In this document: positions 12,646 to 12,913 of the stretch, piece by piece | Numbering within the stretch: position 1 is the first letter of the stretch | Layout: the number at the start of each line of letters is the position of its first letter | DNA from: Chloroflexota bacterium | Lineage (GTDB): Bacteria; Chloroflexota; Anaerolineae; Anaerolineales; Villigracilaceae | DNA: 12,913 bases | Assembly (NCBI GenBank): GCA_021823555.1 | Contig: JAKANW010000017.1 | Span: forward strand, 1-12,913 | Direction of reading: 5' to 3' | The notes under the pieces: generated by a model | What the model was told of the DNA's origin: nothing | The model's input: only the letters and a program-made list of their open reading frames with translations | The model's database searches: none | Program-made: the position numbers and the translations under genes

Positions 12646-12913
12646 TTAGGATGGAAGGGTAAGCTCTGCCAGCGAATATTGTTTTAATGCAGGCTCGTCT
12701 ATTGTAACGCCCAAACCGGGTGAAGAGGGCAAATCAATCGTGCTGTCCGAATTCAACGAGAATCGCTCATGGGTGATGTCGCGCGCATAATAGCGGTCAG
12801 AGGCAGAGATGTCTCCCGGCAGGATGAAACCGGGCAGGGACGCCAGCGCCAGGTTGGAAGCGCGGCCGATGCCCGTCTCCAACATCCCGCCGCACCAGAC
12901 GGGAATCCCCTGC
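12646..12913 (-). CDS. Enolase-superfamily enzyme, C-terminal end (MenC/N-acylamino-acid racemase type)
   Basis: Only the last 88 residues are in the window; the frame enters at 12913 and stops at 12646-12648. VWCGGMLETGIGRASNLALASLPGFILPGD is the C-terminal barrel signature of o-succinylbenzoate synthase (MenC) and the related N-succinylamino-acid racemases. Typical OSBS/NAAAR proteins continue with a similar S-A-S-x-R-Y-Y..DI segment, here ISASDRYYARDIT. The acid/base lysines and metal ligands lie outside the window. MenC and NAAAR cannot be separated from this fragment. It heads the minus-strand operon visible here, 4 nt before the CapA-like start. Confidence 0.88.
   Translation of the reverse strand, partial: QGIPVWCGGMLETGIGRASNLALASLPGFILPGDISASDRYYARDITHERFSLNSDSTIDLPSSPGLGVTIDEPALKQYSLAELTLPS

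Overview
The window looks like a chromosomal stretch of a Chloroflexota bacterium, most probably an Anaerolineae relative. This rests on sequence features only: moderately high G+C, SLH domains of the GGC...CP type, Thr/Pro-rich linkers on exported proteins, a CapA-like protein with an extra N-terminal domain, a MoxR/DUF58/DUF4129 membrane cluster and a FabL-type enoyl-ACP reductase. No rRNA or other taxonomic marker is present.

Layout. Positions 1-778 (minus) hold the N-terminal 259 residues of a class III aminotransferase, cut by the window edge. Positions 844-1386 (plus) encode a small FlaR/adenylate-kinase-like P-loop protein. Positions 1387-1808 carry no gene but hold the most notable element: two nearly identical cyclic-di-GMP-I (GEMM-I) riboswitch aptamers in tandem, with an intrinsic terminator between them and a possible start-site-masking helix after the second. 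They lead into 1809-3503, an exported protein with a HExxH zincin-like motif, an Ig-like domain and three SLH repeats, so a cell-surface protein appears to be under c-di-GMP control. Strong hairpins follow at 3511-3580.

Positions 3595-7873 (minus) form a tightly packed five-gene operon. In transcription order it is a DUF4129 membrane protein, an unknown two-TM protein, a MoxR AAA+ ATPase, a DUF58 protein and an unknown multi-TM protein. Three of the four junctions overlap by 4 nt or are 2 nt apart. From a short divergent promoter region, 7907-9319 (plus) encode a DUF309 protein, a 63-residue zinc-ribbon protein and, after a striking hairpin, FabL.

A REP-like palindromic element sits between convergent genes at 9355-9427. 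Positions 9432-12913 (minus) are a second compact operon. In transcription order it is the C-terminus of a MenC/N-acylamino-acid-racemase-type enolase-superfamily enzyme (cut by the edge), a CapA-family exported protein, a KynB-like metal-dependent cyclase/hydrolase and a membrane-anchored protein with a Thr/Pro stalk.

The best candidate for something undescribed is the tandem c-di-GMP riboswitch with two different-looking expression platforms, one transcriptional and one translational, upstream of an SLH-anchored putative metalloprotease. The riboswitch family is recognised with high confidence. The switching mechanism, its polarity and the protease activity are inferences.
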